NCBI GenBank assembly: GCA_026826555.1
Contig: JAKSZT010054458.1
Coordinates: 1,902,425-1,966,424, forward strand
DNA from: Tolypeutes matacus
Lineage: Eukaryota > Chordata > Mammalia > Cingulata > Chlamyphoridae
Direction: 5' to 3'
DNA length: 64,000 nt
Position 1 is the stretch's first letter, and every line of letters starts with the position of its first letter. Below, one piece after another: positions 46,050 to 57,604 of the stretch. The notes beneath the pieces were generated by a model. The model worked only from the letters and a program-made list of their open reading frames with translations. It did no database searches and was not told the origin of the DNA. The position numbers and the translations under genes are program-made.

Positions 46050-46328
46050 CTCCAGAAATGCTGATTTTTTTTGTTCTATGGTGGGGCCAGACAGTGGGAG
46101 TTTTCATAAGTTCCACAGATAATTTTGGTGGTCAGCCAGGCTTGAGGACCAGTGGGTTAGATGTCTTCAAGTCAGACTCAAATGAGTCCTAGAAGCCAAT
46201 GCCATAATCTGTTGGAAGGCATCATCAAACCTAAATATTAATGCCACAAATAACTTCCTAATCTTTGAAGTTAGGTGGTTTGGTCCATACATTAAATAAT
46301 ATATCACTTTATGTTTACGTTTTTAAGA
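46050..46328. other. Unassigned spacer
   Basis: Nothing recognised. Confidence 0.35.
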
Positions 46329-46329
46329 T

Positions 46330-46568
46330 CCAGAAGTAGTTAAAAGCAAAGATTTGGAGTCAGATATACCTATGTCCAAAACTTGTTTCTGCCAATTGAT
46401 ATCCGTGTGATTGGGGCCAGTCACTTAATCTTTGTATGGTTTCATTTTCTTACTTGAAAAATGAGGATAAAACAATAACTATTTTTAGGATTTGTATGAG
46501 GATTAAATGAACGATTTAAATAAAGTTTTTAGTGCACTGCCTCACATAAACCAAGAGATCATAAAGAC
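46330..46568 (+). repeat. MIR SINE
   Basis: 'agatttggagtcagatatac', 'ggggccagtcacttaatctt', 'acttgaaaaatgaggataaa' and 'ttgtatgaggattaaatgaa' are in MIR order over nearly full length. Confidence 0.8.
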
Positions 46569-46569
46569 G

Positions 46570-47247
46570 ATATTTTTATTAGTATTCCATAACTATGGGT
46601 AAGTTAAGTAATTTACTCTGAGTAATTTGAATAATCATATTTGTTGAGTTGCTACTATATATGTTCAACTGCTCCATACCATATGAGAACCTACAATGTA
46701 TATGTATTATCTAGTACAGTTAAGAAGGCAAGTCATGGATATAGAAAGGGTAAAATAAAAATATAAGGCAGTATATTTGTAGGGGGGATTGCATTTTGAC
46801 CCCCACATCTATTTTCTCCATCTTCCTTTTGTGTAGTATAATGGGATCTTTAAAAATTTCACTTGCAGTTATTGTGGTCAGCTGTCTTAGTTCTTACAGG
46901 TGGAATGTGAGCAGAAACTAAATGATTCGCTTCTGGATTTGGACATTAATTCATTGAGTGTACCTTCTCATTTCTACAGGATGGAACCTGCATGAAGCAG
47001 AGTCCCAGCTTTAACCATGTTAAAAATAACATTCTAGGGAATGCTGAAGAAATTTCACAAAATAGAAGAACTTTGTGTCCTGAATGGCAATCCTGAAGTG
47101 AATTGCTCTGGGAGGTTATGTGAGAGAGAAATGAACTTTGTTCTTTACATTGCTGAATAGTTGGATTTCATTGGTACGAATGCATAGCCTTCATCCTAAT
47201 GGAGGCCACTGGCTAAACGCACATTCTGCAGACATTGATAGAACATT
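46570..47247. other. Unassigned spacer
   Basis: Possible reverse L2 tail remnant at 46640-46780, too eroded to call. The rest is unrecognised. Confidence 0.3.
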
Positions 47248-47248
47248 G

Positions 47249-47439
47249 CAGAACTGTGGGTCACAAAGTGCAATTCTCAGGGCAGCAGCAGTCATGTAGC
47301 CTGGGAAATTATTAGAAATGCAAAATTTTCTGTCCCATTCCAGATCTCTATCAGAAATTCTGAGACTAGGACCCAGTTGTCTGTGCTTTGACAAGCTCTC
47401 CAGGCTATTCTGATACATGCTTAAATTTGAGAACCACTG
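47249..47439 (+). mobile_element. MER5B-like nonautonomous hAT element
   Basis: 'ggtcacaaagtgcaattctc', 'attagaaatgcaaaattttc', 'atcagaaattctgagacta', 'caagctctccaggctattct' and the terminal 'tttgagaaccactg' match MER5-type (hAT-Charlie) elements, nearly end to end. No transposase is encoded, as usual. Confidence 0.8.
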
Positions 47440-47499
47440 TTATGGGGAGAGGGAGATTAGGAAAGGATAAGAGAGTAGAAGGAATAGGCTAGTAGTACT

Positions 47500-47745
47500 T
47501 AAAAGAATGGATAGTGGAAATAGAACACCTGGTTTTGAATCCTGGTTCTGCTACTGACTCCTGGATAACCTTGGGCAAGTCAGCTTTTCTCTGCCTCAGT
47601 TTCTTTTTTTTTTAATTTGTAGAATAGGGATAATAATTATACAACTGTCATAGGATTGTGAGGATTAAATGAGTCAAGAAGCTAAATGCACTTAGAACAG
47701 TGCCTGGCATATACTCAGTGTTAGCTATAATTACTACGTAAACAG
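47500..47745 (+). repeat. MIR SINE, well preserved
   Basis: 'ttttgaatcctggttctgct', 'taaccttgggcaagtcagct', 'tctgcctcagtttc', 'aggattgtgaggattaaatg' and 'cagtgcctggcatatactca' are close to MIR consensus. A T9 run was gained in the middle. The best MIR in the window. Confidence 0.9.
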
Positions 47746-47834
47746 TGAAGTTGTGTTGAAGAGTGTGGAATTGATCTGCATGAACAAAAGTGGAGAGGTG
47801 GGTCACAAAAACTTGTCTGTGGTAACAAAGGGCC

Positions 47835-47925
47835 TAACATTTATTAAATAATATAACACATATTTATTGCACATTAACTCTATGCAACATACCAAAAGTT
47901 CTGGGGTAAACAAAGATCAGATCTA
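47835..47925 (-). repeat. L2 3' tip, reverse
   Basis: 'aacacatatttattgcacat', 'taactctatgcaacatacc' and 'aagttctggggtaaac' fit the reverse L2 end. Confidence 0.55.
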
Positions 47926-47929
47926 GTTA

Positions 47930-49865
47930 TTCAGGGCTTTAAGTATGGATTTTCTGACCTCTAACTCAGGCCTACACACCACTGTCCTGAAATGACCTAA
48001 TATCCATAATTCTAGGCAATTTCTAGTCAATTTCAAAATGTGGGACTCAATTATTCCCATATTCATCAGAAGACACACCAGGAAGCCAGAGTTACAAAGC
48101 ACTAAGGCATTTAACTGCTCCTCTATCTGATTTTAAGGCTCTATAGAAGCTATTTTTTTATTGAAAAACCTGGGCCTTTACATCAAGCGATGATTTGACA
48201 TTAATGGATATACCTCTCCAGCAGTAATCAAAGGTCTGAGGTTTCCTATCAAAGCACCTGATTGCACTTTAAACTTTATTTTTCTATGGCATGGCATGAA
48301 CTGAGAATACTTCTTATGATTTGGGAACGATTATGCACTTCTATATTCCACCCTACTCTATATATAGTAATAAATTCAAGCTTATAAGCATGGTAAACTC
48401 ATCACAGAAGAGAAACTTCGACAGTTGGTGTGAAGCACATTTCATCGTTGCAGCTGGGAGGACATATATTTCTACCTTAAGAAGGCCTTGCTGGTTTATT
48501 TTAGACTAAAACATTAGCAAATATATACAGAATAGACTATAGGATTTTCATTTCCTAAGCAAAATTTAGTTAAATATCTGAGACTTTGCTCTGTTCTGAT
48601 ACTGTCTTTGAGAATCAGAAAATACTCTTTTTCCTATGGGATTCATGCTTTTTCTTATTAGAAGCTCAACATCTGTTCCTCTGTGACTGTAAGCGAATGT
48701 AGCTAATGGATTGAAAAAAGGAAAAGAAAACTCAAATCAACAACTTCAAATATCAGCAATTAGAATGTAGGCCTCTGTGACTTGGCATCCTTAGCATATA
48801 CATTCTGAAATAAGGTAAGAGAAAAGAAAAGTTTAGATTGAATATCAGAAAAATAATTCAGAACCCCAAAGATTATTGAAAGGAACTAAAACTTTCCTAA
48901 TAGTGGAGGAAACCCTTGAACCAAGAACAGAAAAATATACCGAGAGGAAATATTCTTCACTGGTAGAGAAATGCATTCAATGACCAAAATGATATTTTTT
49001 CCATTTTTAATATGTGAATTTCTAAAAAAAAAATAATTAGAAATCTAAAAATCCTACTTTAAGATGCATATAACTAGTTGCAGAAAAATTTGTACCTACT
49101 GTAAGCATTTGCTGTTGCTTTTCTTTGTGTGTTTAGAAACTATACACATAAAAATCAAACATACTTAATTCTCTTTCTCCTCCTCTAAGTGAACCATGAT
49201 GAATGCAGTAAGTTGTTACCTATGAAACAAGGTATGGAATGAAAGCTAGACATTTGTCTTTCTCAAGAAGACATTTCTTTCAACCCAATATGTTATGACA
49301 TCCTCCTAGAAACGAGCCAATTATTAAAAATGATGAAGAAAGTATCACTTAACTATAACTACATGCAGGGATACACGAGGTACTAAGCAGACAGATTACA
49401 CAGTTAGGGCTAAATCTGTCCTCCTGGCAAATGTAGGTAACAGAGAGTTTATCCTCTCTTTTTTTCCCAAGAAAGATTGAGGTGAAATTCACTAACGTTT
49501 GGTAAGGAGCCTAGTCCCCATGTGCTGATATGTGCTGATTTATTGGCTTTGAGGCATAACAGTGTGAGCGCCTGAGTTTGGTTAATGCAGGCTTGGCTTT
49601 CCATTTAATTTAAGATTTCAGGCACAGTGTAACTCTAGTATTAACGACTCAGAGTTACCAATCTACAGTAAATCTCTTTCTGAACCCAGAGAGTTTGCAA
49701 CACGTGGCTAAGGTAGAGGATTATGAGTTACCTCTCTGTATACTCTTAGCCTGGCTTGAAGGTCCTCAAAACATGGCCCTAAGCTAACAAGCTTTAGACT
49801 TACCACCTTCTGTTTACTATTGTTCATTGCTCTGATTCTACCAAAATGGGAGTGTTCAACCAGGG
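47930..49865. other. Repeat-poor AT-rich stretch, 1.9 kb
   Basis: No family, exon or notable motif recognised. Confidence 0.35.
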
Positions 49866-49869
49866 ATCC

Positions 49870-50235
49870 TGTTCTCAGTCTGGTGTGTCTGCTTCTCGAA
49901 TGCTCTCCTTTACTGCCTGTGGAAATTCAAACGCCCTTTTAAGATCCATTCCAAAAGGCCTTCTTCTCCATGAAGCCTGTTCTGACCATTACTACTGCAA
50001 GCCATCTAGTCTGCTTCTGTCCCCACTTCTCCTTCCTTGTGGTATTTTGTTTATGTTCTCCTTATTGACCTTATCATGGTCTGCCTCTTATATATATACT
50101 TGAATCTTCCTCCTCTCCCAACAGATTATATGCTACTTCAGGTAGAGACTAGGTCTTACTTATCTAGGGCATCTTGTGCAGTGCTGTATACAGAGTGTAT
50201 GTGTCAAGTAGCAGTTAGTACAGGCTTTACTTTAA
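49870..50235 (+). repeat. L2 LINE 3' end
   Basis: 'ttctccatgaagcctgttct' with 'gaccattactac' (L2: aggaagccttccctgac), 'tctgtccccacttctccttc' and 'cagattatatgctacttcag' followed by 'gtagagactaggtctta' give the L2 3' order. Confidence 0.75.
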
Positions 50236-50309
50236 GGCCCTTCAGAGTATCCAGCCTCTCAAAAAGTCATCAACCTGGGTGGATTGTTAAGACTTGGAAA
50301 AAGATACCT

Positions 50310-50570
50310 ATTCTATGAGGAAGAAAGTAAGAGAAGTCAAATGATAGCTGATAAAGTCCATAAGTGTTCACAGAAGGGAAAGGTCATTGTGCCTGTGGCA
50401 GGATGGAGGTATTGGGCAAAGAAGACCTCAAGGAGAAAGTGTGAGCTAGACCACAAGGGATGCTTGACACAAAGATAGGAATTAATGGATGTGGCAAAAT
50501 TTCATGGAGAAAAGATCAAAGGAGCAAAAGATCAAGCTGGATGACAAAGTGTGTTCAAAGCTCTTATAGG
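50310..50570 (-). repeat. Probable reverse L2 fragment
   Basis: 'gaagacctcaaggagaaagt' and 'gtgagctagaccacaaggga' resemble the reverse L2 block aggcttcctggaggaggtg / gagctgggccttgaagga. The rest is poor. Confidence 0.4.
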
Positions 50571-50574
50571 GTTG

Positions 50575-50840
50575 GGGATAAGGTTATGGAAGGCACCCAA
50601 TGGCAGTTAGATATCTTGACCAAATAACATATAAGGAAGATTCATCTGTTGTTTGCATATAGTATATTTTCAAGGGAAGTGAGATGAGATTGGTCATGTT
50701 AATATGTTTCCCATATGACGTGGTCCTTCTAACACATATACAGGGCAATTCTCCATATAAAGAATAAGGGTTATTTACATTCATTAAATAATGTATATAT
50801 ATATGTATATAATGTAATATTAAAATGTTCACAGAGCATC
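50575..50840. other. Unassigned spacer
   Basis: AT-rich with a (ta)n-like patch at 50792-50812. Nothing else recognised. Confidence 0.35.
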
Positions 50841-51527
50841 TTAGTTTGACACAGGGCTGCTAATGCAAAGTCCAGGAAAGGGTTGGCTTTTATATGGGAA
50901 ATTTATTAGGGGTAAAAGCTTACTGTGCTGAGGCCATGAAATGTCCAAATCAAGGCATCATCAGAGATGCTTTCTCACTAAAGTCAGCTGCTGTTGGTTC
51001 TGGGATCCTGCCATGTGGCAAAGAAGGCCACAGATCTCTGCCTCCCAATTCCAGAATCTACTGTCTCCCCAAGCTCAGCTGTGGGCAACCAGACATAGGG
51101 CTTGTCTCTTACCAGGTCTCCCATCTCAGTTTCAGCTGCTCTGTTTTCTTCCTCAGTTCAGCTGTGAGCTATCAGGCATATGGCTCATCATTCCCTGGGC
51201 CTCAGCTCCTTGAGCCTCTTGGGCTTGGGCCATCTCTGTTTTCCTGTAGTCCTCTGTCTCACATGGCAGGATCAATAAAATATGGTGGCTCCCTTTTCCA
51301 TATGTGTGTCTCTCTCTGAGTCTCTGTTTATATCAGACCCAGCAGGCAGGTGGAGACTCAAGAAAGAGTCAGGCCTTACTGAATAGTCAAATCAAAAGCA
51401 ATCTAATCAAGGGATCTAAAGTGAATCTAATGCAATCAAAGAGTGCCACACCCACAGAAAAAGATTAGTTTAAGAACATAATCTTTTTATTTTGGGGATT
51501 CATAAAAGAACTTCAAACTGTCATACA
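50841..51527 (-). mobile_element. MaLR-like LTR, reverse, probably xenarthran
   Basis: On + the left edge, 'ttagtttgacacagggctgc' then 'ggttggcttttatatgg', has the layout of a reversed MaLR LTR 3' end, with the reverse polyadenylation signal (tttatt) at 50902-50907. The right edge 'tcataca' would be the 5' TGT. Words such as 'aacataatctttttattttg' and 'gcctcagctccttgagcc' recall armadillo genomic repeats. It is long for a MaLR LTR (about 690), partly through an internal direct duplication with an 83-base period (51074-51102 and 51157-51185). No internal retroviral sequence. The 141-codon forward frame is LTR DNA. Confidence 0.5.
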
Positions 51528-51529
51528 GA

Positions 51530-52525
51530 GGATTCATTTCTTTATAAAGGCTTAAATATAAAATCCCTTTAAGAACATCAAGTTGTTACAAACTTATTTT
51601 TCTTAATTTTTTTTTACAAGCATAACTAGAGAGTAATGCAAAGTGCATTTGTAGCCAATTTTGTTGGAGCACAACCATATTTCTGGTTTATAAGGAAGAG
51701 GATCCTGAACTACTTCACTACTCTTACACTACTTCATTTAGATTTTAAATCTTCCTCAGAGTCTTAACCTTCGATAATCTCAAAAGTGAATATTCTAAGC
51801 TGCATAGAGGTAGACAAGATAAAGCCTATAAACTTAAAAAATCTCACAGCTTTTTCTTCTTAAAAAATTTTTGCAATGACTTCTTAACTTCCTTGAAATA
51901 TCTGAGATTCACAAGGCCCACTCAGCCATCTGTTTTGCTTGATTTCAGACCATTTCCATCTTTTTCAGGGACACAGAGGCAAATAATATATGTGCATACA
52001 TGTGCATGCACAGCCTCACTCACACAGCCCAGGCTGTGTTCTCCATCTTAAAGTCTGGAAACTCTGTCCTTGTTTTTGGGAGGTGTATCACCACTTATTT
52101 AGCAGTTATATTTGCCTTGAAGTTATTATTTTTAAAATACCACAATTAAAAATAATTTTCTCTTTTAATAGCAAAAACCAGTTTGGGTGATTGTAGCAAA
52201 CTTTCAAAGGCAATGCCATTAAGTGTCCTTTTTATGGTAGCAGGACTATTTAGTTTTCATTTTCACCCAGGATTTAGGAGTTCTGGGGGGATGCTTCTGA
52301 AAGAGTTTTTGTTAAGAATTATGAGATTTGTGCCTGAATATATATTAAATATGTATTCAGTTCAGCTCTGAAACTACATGAACCTAAGAATGTCACAGCT
52401 GACAGTATTTTCACCCACAACAATTGGGAAGAGCACAGGTAACTTTTCCTCTTAGGGACCATGCATACCACTGACCCTTTTTGCCATAGTCTAAAGTCTA
52501 AAGAAGAGTTGTCAAACAAAATAAT
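51530..52525. other. Unassigned spacer
   Basis: AT-rich. No repeat family or exon recognised in 1 kb. Confidence 0.35.
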
Positions 52526-52527
52526 AA

Positions 52528-52768
52528 AAGTTAAAATTTATTAAGCTCCTCTTAAGTGCCAGGTCCTATCCAAAGGCTTTATATGAATCAAATGGTTTAA
52601 TCCTTACTTACCTGTGAGGTAGCTACTATCTTTATGCCCTTTTACTGATGAGGAAATTGAAGCACAGAGATAATAACTTGCCAAAGCTATAGAGCTAGGG
52701 GAGCTGTGGTTTGAACCCAGACAATTTGGCTCGAGAGGCTACCCTCATATCAATTCATCTCTTCCTTT
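52528..52768 (-). repeat. MIR SINE, reverse, well preserved
   Basis: 'ttaagtgccaggtcctatcc', 'acctgtgaggtagctactat', 'tactgatgaggaaattgaag', 'cacagagataataacttgcc' and 'tttgaacccagacaatttgg' are close to the reverse MIR consensus. Confidence 0.9.
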
Positions 52769-52844
52769 TCAGTCCTTCCAGAATTCAATAGCTATGTCAC
52801 AAAGCATTATGGTTTCTTTTTGGATGGCTGAAATTAGGAAAAAG

Positions 52845-53050
52845 AAAATTAATGTTTATTGAGCCCGTTTGTACATGAGTGGCATGATCATATGTACTAT
52901 CTTATTTTATTAATCCTCATAAAGACTCTTCAGTAGTTATTATTTTGTGTGGTTTACTGATGAGGAAACTGTAGTTAAACAGATAAAGAAACTTTCCCTA
53001 TAGTTTCTGATGGGTAGAGTCAGGATTTGAGCATTTTGTCTTTGACCTTT
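52845..53050 (-). repeat. Second reverse MIR SINE
   Basis: 'atgtttattgagcccgtttg', 'ttttattaatcctcataaag', 'tactgatgaggaaactgtag' and 'gagtcaggatttgagcat' repeat the reverse MIR order 80 bases after the first. Divergence between the two argues for separate insertions. Confidence 0.8.
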
Positions 53051-53054
53051 GCAA

Positions 53055-53640
53055 TAACCTTGTAATATAGATATCTGTGGGAGTCATAAGAATGAGGCAT
53101 CAGAGATGAACAGAAAATGTTGAGTGAATTTCAGCATGCGGAAGGCAGGCTAGCTCTGGGTTGATGTGCTATACTGTGATAAAAGAAGAAGGACTTGCCC
53201 AAGGGAAGAGTAGGATATAGAGGTACCCCTTATACTGAACTTACTTTGCTTAGGAGAAAGGGTGTGAAAGCAGTGAGTATAAAGGGCATTGGCATAGGGT
53301 CACAAGTGGGAGACTGGCTAAAGGAAGGAAAAATACATTATTGGAAAGGAATCAACAAATAGGAGGTTGAGATATTTTCTGGCTATGGAGAGGATGGTTC
53401 TCATGGACACATCTGTAACTGAATAACTTGATTCTGAAGTGGAAAACATTGTTTTTAGGTAAGTTCCTTTGTATGTCTAGGTCATATTGTCTATTTGTTG
53501 TGCCAGGTGGAAGCTGCCCATGCATTGCTTCCATTATTTCAAGCCAGGATTCATGACTATAAAATCTCCTAAGATTCTGTGAGGCAGGTTGGCTTCTGCC
53601 TACGTTTAAACCAAGTGTCTGGCAGTTAAAAGAGGTTCCC
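53055..53640. other. Unassigned spacer
   Basis: No family recognised. The reverse 102-codon frame at 53352-53660 has no signature. Confidence 0.35.
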
Positions 53641-53644
53641 AGTT

Positions 53645-53802
53645 TCTGTGACAGGTACAAATCACATTTTTCAGATGAGGATCTGAGACTTACAGTGGTT
53701 CAGTACCTCTCCCAGGGTTAGATAGTTAATAAATGGTAGAGCTAGGATTGGAAGTCAAGTCCATTGACTTCACACTCTGTGCTCATTCCCCTATACATAT
53801 AT
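53645..53802 (-). repeat. MIR SINE, reverse
   Basis: 'cacatttttcagatgaggat', 'gagacttacagtggttcagt', 'agatagttaataaatggtag' and 'agctaggattggaagtcaag' follow reverse MIR. Confidence 0.75.
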
Positions 53803-53804
53803 CA

Positions 53805-55258
53805 GAGTATAGCACCACATTCTCTGTCTGGTAGAATTTTTGCCTCTCGTTTATAGATTTTTTATTTCAGTGGTTTTTACATTATTCAAACTTTATGAGT
53901 CTTGCTTCTAACGAGTGTATGTAATTGAGAACAGAGTGAACTGGTGGCTCTGTATTTCCAAAAATACGTTCCAATAATGTATTTTTCCTTCCTATATTTA
54001 TAAACTTACTTTTGCTAATCTTAACTCTTCAACTGATATTAAAAATCACAGATTTTCCCTTCCTATCCTCATACCCCTGCTCCTTAAACTACTGCAGAAT
54101 TTTCCTACATATTCCCAATGTCTCATGTTTCCTTCCTTCACAGCAAATTGTCTACAAAAAAAATTATTAAAACATAGATCCAAACACAAAAACTTATAGC
54201 TACTCAGCATTGTTGATTGTAATTGTTCCTGGCTTCTGTGCTCCTGAGACTCAGATTTGGAGCGTTTTAAACATACAGGTGCTCATGTTCCACTGTGGTC
54301 AGGTGCTCACAAATTGGCTACTGAGCGGTAGGTTATGTATGTATGCATAATTTTTTTATTTTAAAAGTTTGCATGTACCTGATAATCTCCCCACCCTGCA
54401 CAAAAAAATTCCAGCACCAAAGGATATAACATACTAATCAAAAATTCATTCCCAGCCCCGGTAGCAACCTCTAATTGGTACAGCTTTTGCTCCTTTTGTG
54501 GCTGGTTCTAGAAAGTTGGAAAATGGCTTCCATAAGAAAAAGCTTCCCAGGTGAAGCTGACTCACACTAAAGGTTGCCCAATGCTGGTGATAAAATGAAG
54601 ACCATTCTCATTCAGCTGGCTTTCAAAGTACTTCAAAATCTTATCTTGATCACAAAGTGATGCAGATCTGATGTTCCAGATCTGATGCAATATGCTGGTG
54701 TCTTTCCTTACTTAGCTCTCTCAGACTGGTATGCCCTAATTCCCATTCACTGCCTATTACTATTTTTATTTTTCCTTTGTGTACTCACTTCAAAGGCAAT
54801 TCTTCTTAGTGTCATCCGAGCTATTTTCTTATTATTTTTCTCTTTGTCATGTTCCTTGATACTTCCAAAATAATTTTTTTCTTGGAACTATTTTTATGAC
54901 ATAGCATTCTGTTTTCATTTAACTCAGTTAATTCAACTGCAGATGTTCAGAAGAGAGAAAGAAAGAGAGAGTGAGCACTACAGATAGTGGACATCTCTTG
55001 TTCCAGGAGTTGGAATCAGTTCTTCTGGGGCCTCTTGTTGTGTTGGTACTTATGGGAGGGTTAAAGGAACGTTTGACTTTATTCAACTTTCACATGACTC
55101 GCTGACTTTAGAACCCCTCCCTATGAGATGTGAGTTCCAGTTACCTAGTTTTTTGCATGTGTTGGTGCCGCCTTCTTATTTTATTTGTAATTGACTACTT
55201 GCACATGTATATACAGCAGTACTTTCTAAGTACATTATTTCCTTATTTCTTCTTAGTT
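53805..55258. other. Unassigned spacer
   Basis: A direct repeat 'agatctgatg' occurs twice four bases apart (54664-54687). A GA-rich patch is at about 54952-54974. A weak L2-like passage near 54600-54790 is not called. Confidence 0.3.
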
Positions 55259-55261
55259 ACT

Positions 55262-55625
55262 TGAGAGAGGCAGTACAGTGCAGTGATTAAGATTCCTGGC
55301 TCCAGAGCCAGTCTGCTTTGGTTTGAATTTTAACTGTACCACATCCTTGGGTAGAATGAAACATATTCTCACTTGCCAGGACAGCCCTTTTTTATACCTA
55401 TTGTAGCATCCTACCTAGTTATTGCCTCCTTTCACTCTCAAAAGTGTCATGGTTTAGTGACAAAATATATAATCACTCTACCTTGGGGCGACAACCTCTG
55501 TTAGCCTCAGTTACTTTAACTGTAAAATGTGGAAAACAATAGTATCTATTTAAAAGTTTGATTCTAAAGCATGAAGAGCAGAATTTTGCACATCATAAAC
55601 TTTCAATAAATGTTACCTATATATG
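55262..55625 (+). repeat. MIR SINE split by an insertion
   Basis: Left half: 'gcagtgattaagattcctgg', 'ctccagagccagtctgcttt' and 'ggtttgaattttaactgtac'. Right half: 'ctctgttagcctcagttact', 'ttaactgtaaaatgtgg' and 'aaactttcaataaatgttac'. The halves join in MIR register once 55352-55480 is removed. Confidence 0.85.
55352..55480. mobile_element. Small nonautonomous hAT-like element inside the MIR
   Basis: About 129 bases, starting TAGAATGA and ending near ATCACTCTA, imperfect inverted ends like the TAGGGTGACCATAT termini of a common mammalian hAT-type MITE. Inner words 'ccaggacagccctttt' and 'tcactctcaaaagtgtcatg' match that element. CCTTGGG on both sides (55345-55351 and 55481-55487) is the target duplication, from the MIR word accttggg. 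Confidence 0.65.
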
Positions 55626-55629
55626 TTTC

Positions 55630-56428
55630 TTCCTTTGATTTCATATGGAGTTTTTGTCTAAGTTGTAGAGTCCAGAACTTGTTTACCAATATTCAGGGCT
55701 CCTGCTTATTGTTGCAATATCCCTTCCTCACAGTATTTCCAACATGAGAAAATCTTTGTAATATATTAATTTTGTAAGAACTAGTCATTTTACTGCCAAT
55801 ATTTAAAAAGTCATTACATACACACACATACACACAAGAGTTTATGGTTTATGAAGTCTTAATTTGAATGTTCCCCTCCCATCTCCCCTCCTTTCCTAAT
55901 TTGATAGGTTACCCTGTGCAGTACAAAATATATGCAAACTTCCATAACGAAATGAAATATTTAAATAGTCTGAAGTATAGGGATAGCAAGATACAATTAT
56001 CTTTTATGCCTTTATGAGCTCATCTTTCATCTGTTTTTAAGAGTTAAAGGGATTGAAGAAATCATAGAGCAAAATTACTAATACCTAATTAAACACCAAC
56101 TAGTTCTTAAGTTTAATAGGACTAGGTTTGAAAAAGCGCTTTTTAGAAACACCCTGTAAATTATACAAGGCAGTTAAAAAACCAATGATTAATTAAAATA
56201 GCAAGTTCATTAATACAAAATTTCATATGAAACTTGCAGATTTCTAAGCTACTACTTAAACCTTGGTAAGTGGTTGATAATCTCAGCTGTAAGAAATGAA
56301 ATCCACTTTACCAAATAAGATCAAGATCAGAACAGATGGTCTTTGCTTTATGAACCTCACTTAGTATGCCTTCAGAGTTGAGGTAGAAGCCATCTAGAAT
56401 GCAGTCTCATTCCTAAGCCTCTGAGCAG
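55630..56428. other. AT-rich spacer
   Basis: A short (ac)n patch at about 55818-55838. No family or exon recognised. Confidence 0.35.
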
Positions 56429-56429
56429 C

Positions 56430-56820
56430 ATGTCATTATTCTTTCCACTTTGAGAGAGGAGCCTGTCAATCAAGCAAGTTTATTTTGCTGGCCCTGGAGG
56501 GGAGGGATAACACATTAAATTTTACTCTCTCTTATTCGTGGTAACACTTTATCTCAAGTGGCCATTAACCAGCACACTCTAAAACTCGGGCTGAGTTATG
56601 ACGAATCGCTCTCACGGGAGTTGGTGGCATCTGTGCCCACCAGCCGCTGCCATTAGTATACAAGAATGAGTCTCTGACCATACCCCAGCATAGGTGAAGG
56701 GCCGCCAACGCCCCTGTCTGAGAACCACACAAAGCCGCACACAGTGTCTGCCATAATGAAGGGTCAGAGGAAATTCTTTTGTTCTTTGGTTCTCTCCTGT
56801 CACTTGCACACCTTAAGAAG
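56430..56820. other. Repeat-free segment with retained CpGs
   Basis: 'gtcaatcaagcaagtttatt', 'gagttatgacgaatcgctct', 'ccagccgctgccattagt' and 'gggccgccaacgcccc'. Mixed composition without transposon words. The reverse 65-codon frame is unrecognised. Candidate conserved element or exon remnant. Confidence 0.3.
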
Positions 56821-56824
56821 TCAG

Positions 56825-57388
56825 TGGGCTATACCTCATTTCTTCTTTTTATAATGACATATGTGACACTTCATCCTGGGATTCAGATCTTAATTTTTCA
56901 GTTCCTTTTTTCATGTCATGATAAAAAATTCTAGGGAATATATAGTGTCAGCTTCCTTTCAGACTCATCATTTCAATATTTTCATCTGCTACAACTGTTT
57001 AATTAGGAGAGGCTTCTTTTGGTAGGCTCCTTTTGTATAACTTTAATGAAACTGAAGAGCATGAAATGTGGTTTCTCTGCTTTTAAATGAAGCTACTTTT
57101 ATAGAAATAAGATGAGAAATGGAGAAATTGTTGAAGTCACAGTGCATGAAATTAAGGGAGCCTGAACTGTATTGGCAGTAGTGCTTTTTTTTTTTTGCTT
57201 TCTTAAGTTGATGTTTTGAGGACCAAGGTTGTGGTTGCTAACAAACAGGGCTGATGTTGTTTTCTCTTTTATTTTTTTTTAACTTCATAGACTCCTGACA
57301 AACATGCCCTTAAGGATACAATTTGCTGTTGTTTAGGAAAATTGTATGAAGCAAACTATGTGCAATACAGGGCTATTTTCAAGTAACA
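56825..57388. other. Unassigned spacer
   Basis: AT-rich with T-runs near 57187-57196 and 57270-57280. Nothing recognised. Confidence 0.35.
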
Positions 57389-57389
57389 T

Positions 57390-57600
57390 AAAAGCAAATT
57401 AATGATGGCATCTCTTTATGAGATAAAACCTGAAATTGTGCTGGATCTCTTGTAAAGCAGGATTCAATGTGTAGAATTGAAACAGAATAATTACAGAAAT
57501 ATTTAAGCAACTTATCCTATAATCACAAGCCATGTAGTGAGAGGCCCCACCAAACCAATAAGGTGTTAGTAATATGCTCATTGCAGTCATTGCCACATTT
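57390..57600. other. Repeat-free segment, candidate conserved noncoding element
   Basis: 'gaaacagaataattacagaa', 'cttatcctataatcacaagc' and 'aatatgctcattgcagtcat'. Dense TAAT-type cores and no repeat words. Texture evidence only. Confidence 0.27.
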
Positions 57601-57604
57601 TCTA

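Noticed and set aside
50894..51319. 141-codon forward frame
   Set aside because: Lies inside the MaLR-like LTR and has no domain.
54664..54687. Direct repeat 'agatctgatg' twice
   Set aside because: Ten bases with a four-base gap is within chance for 64 kb.
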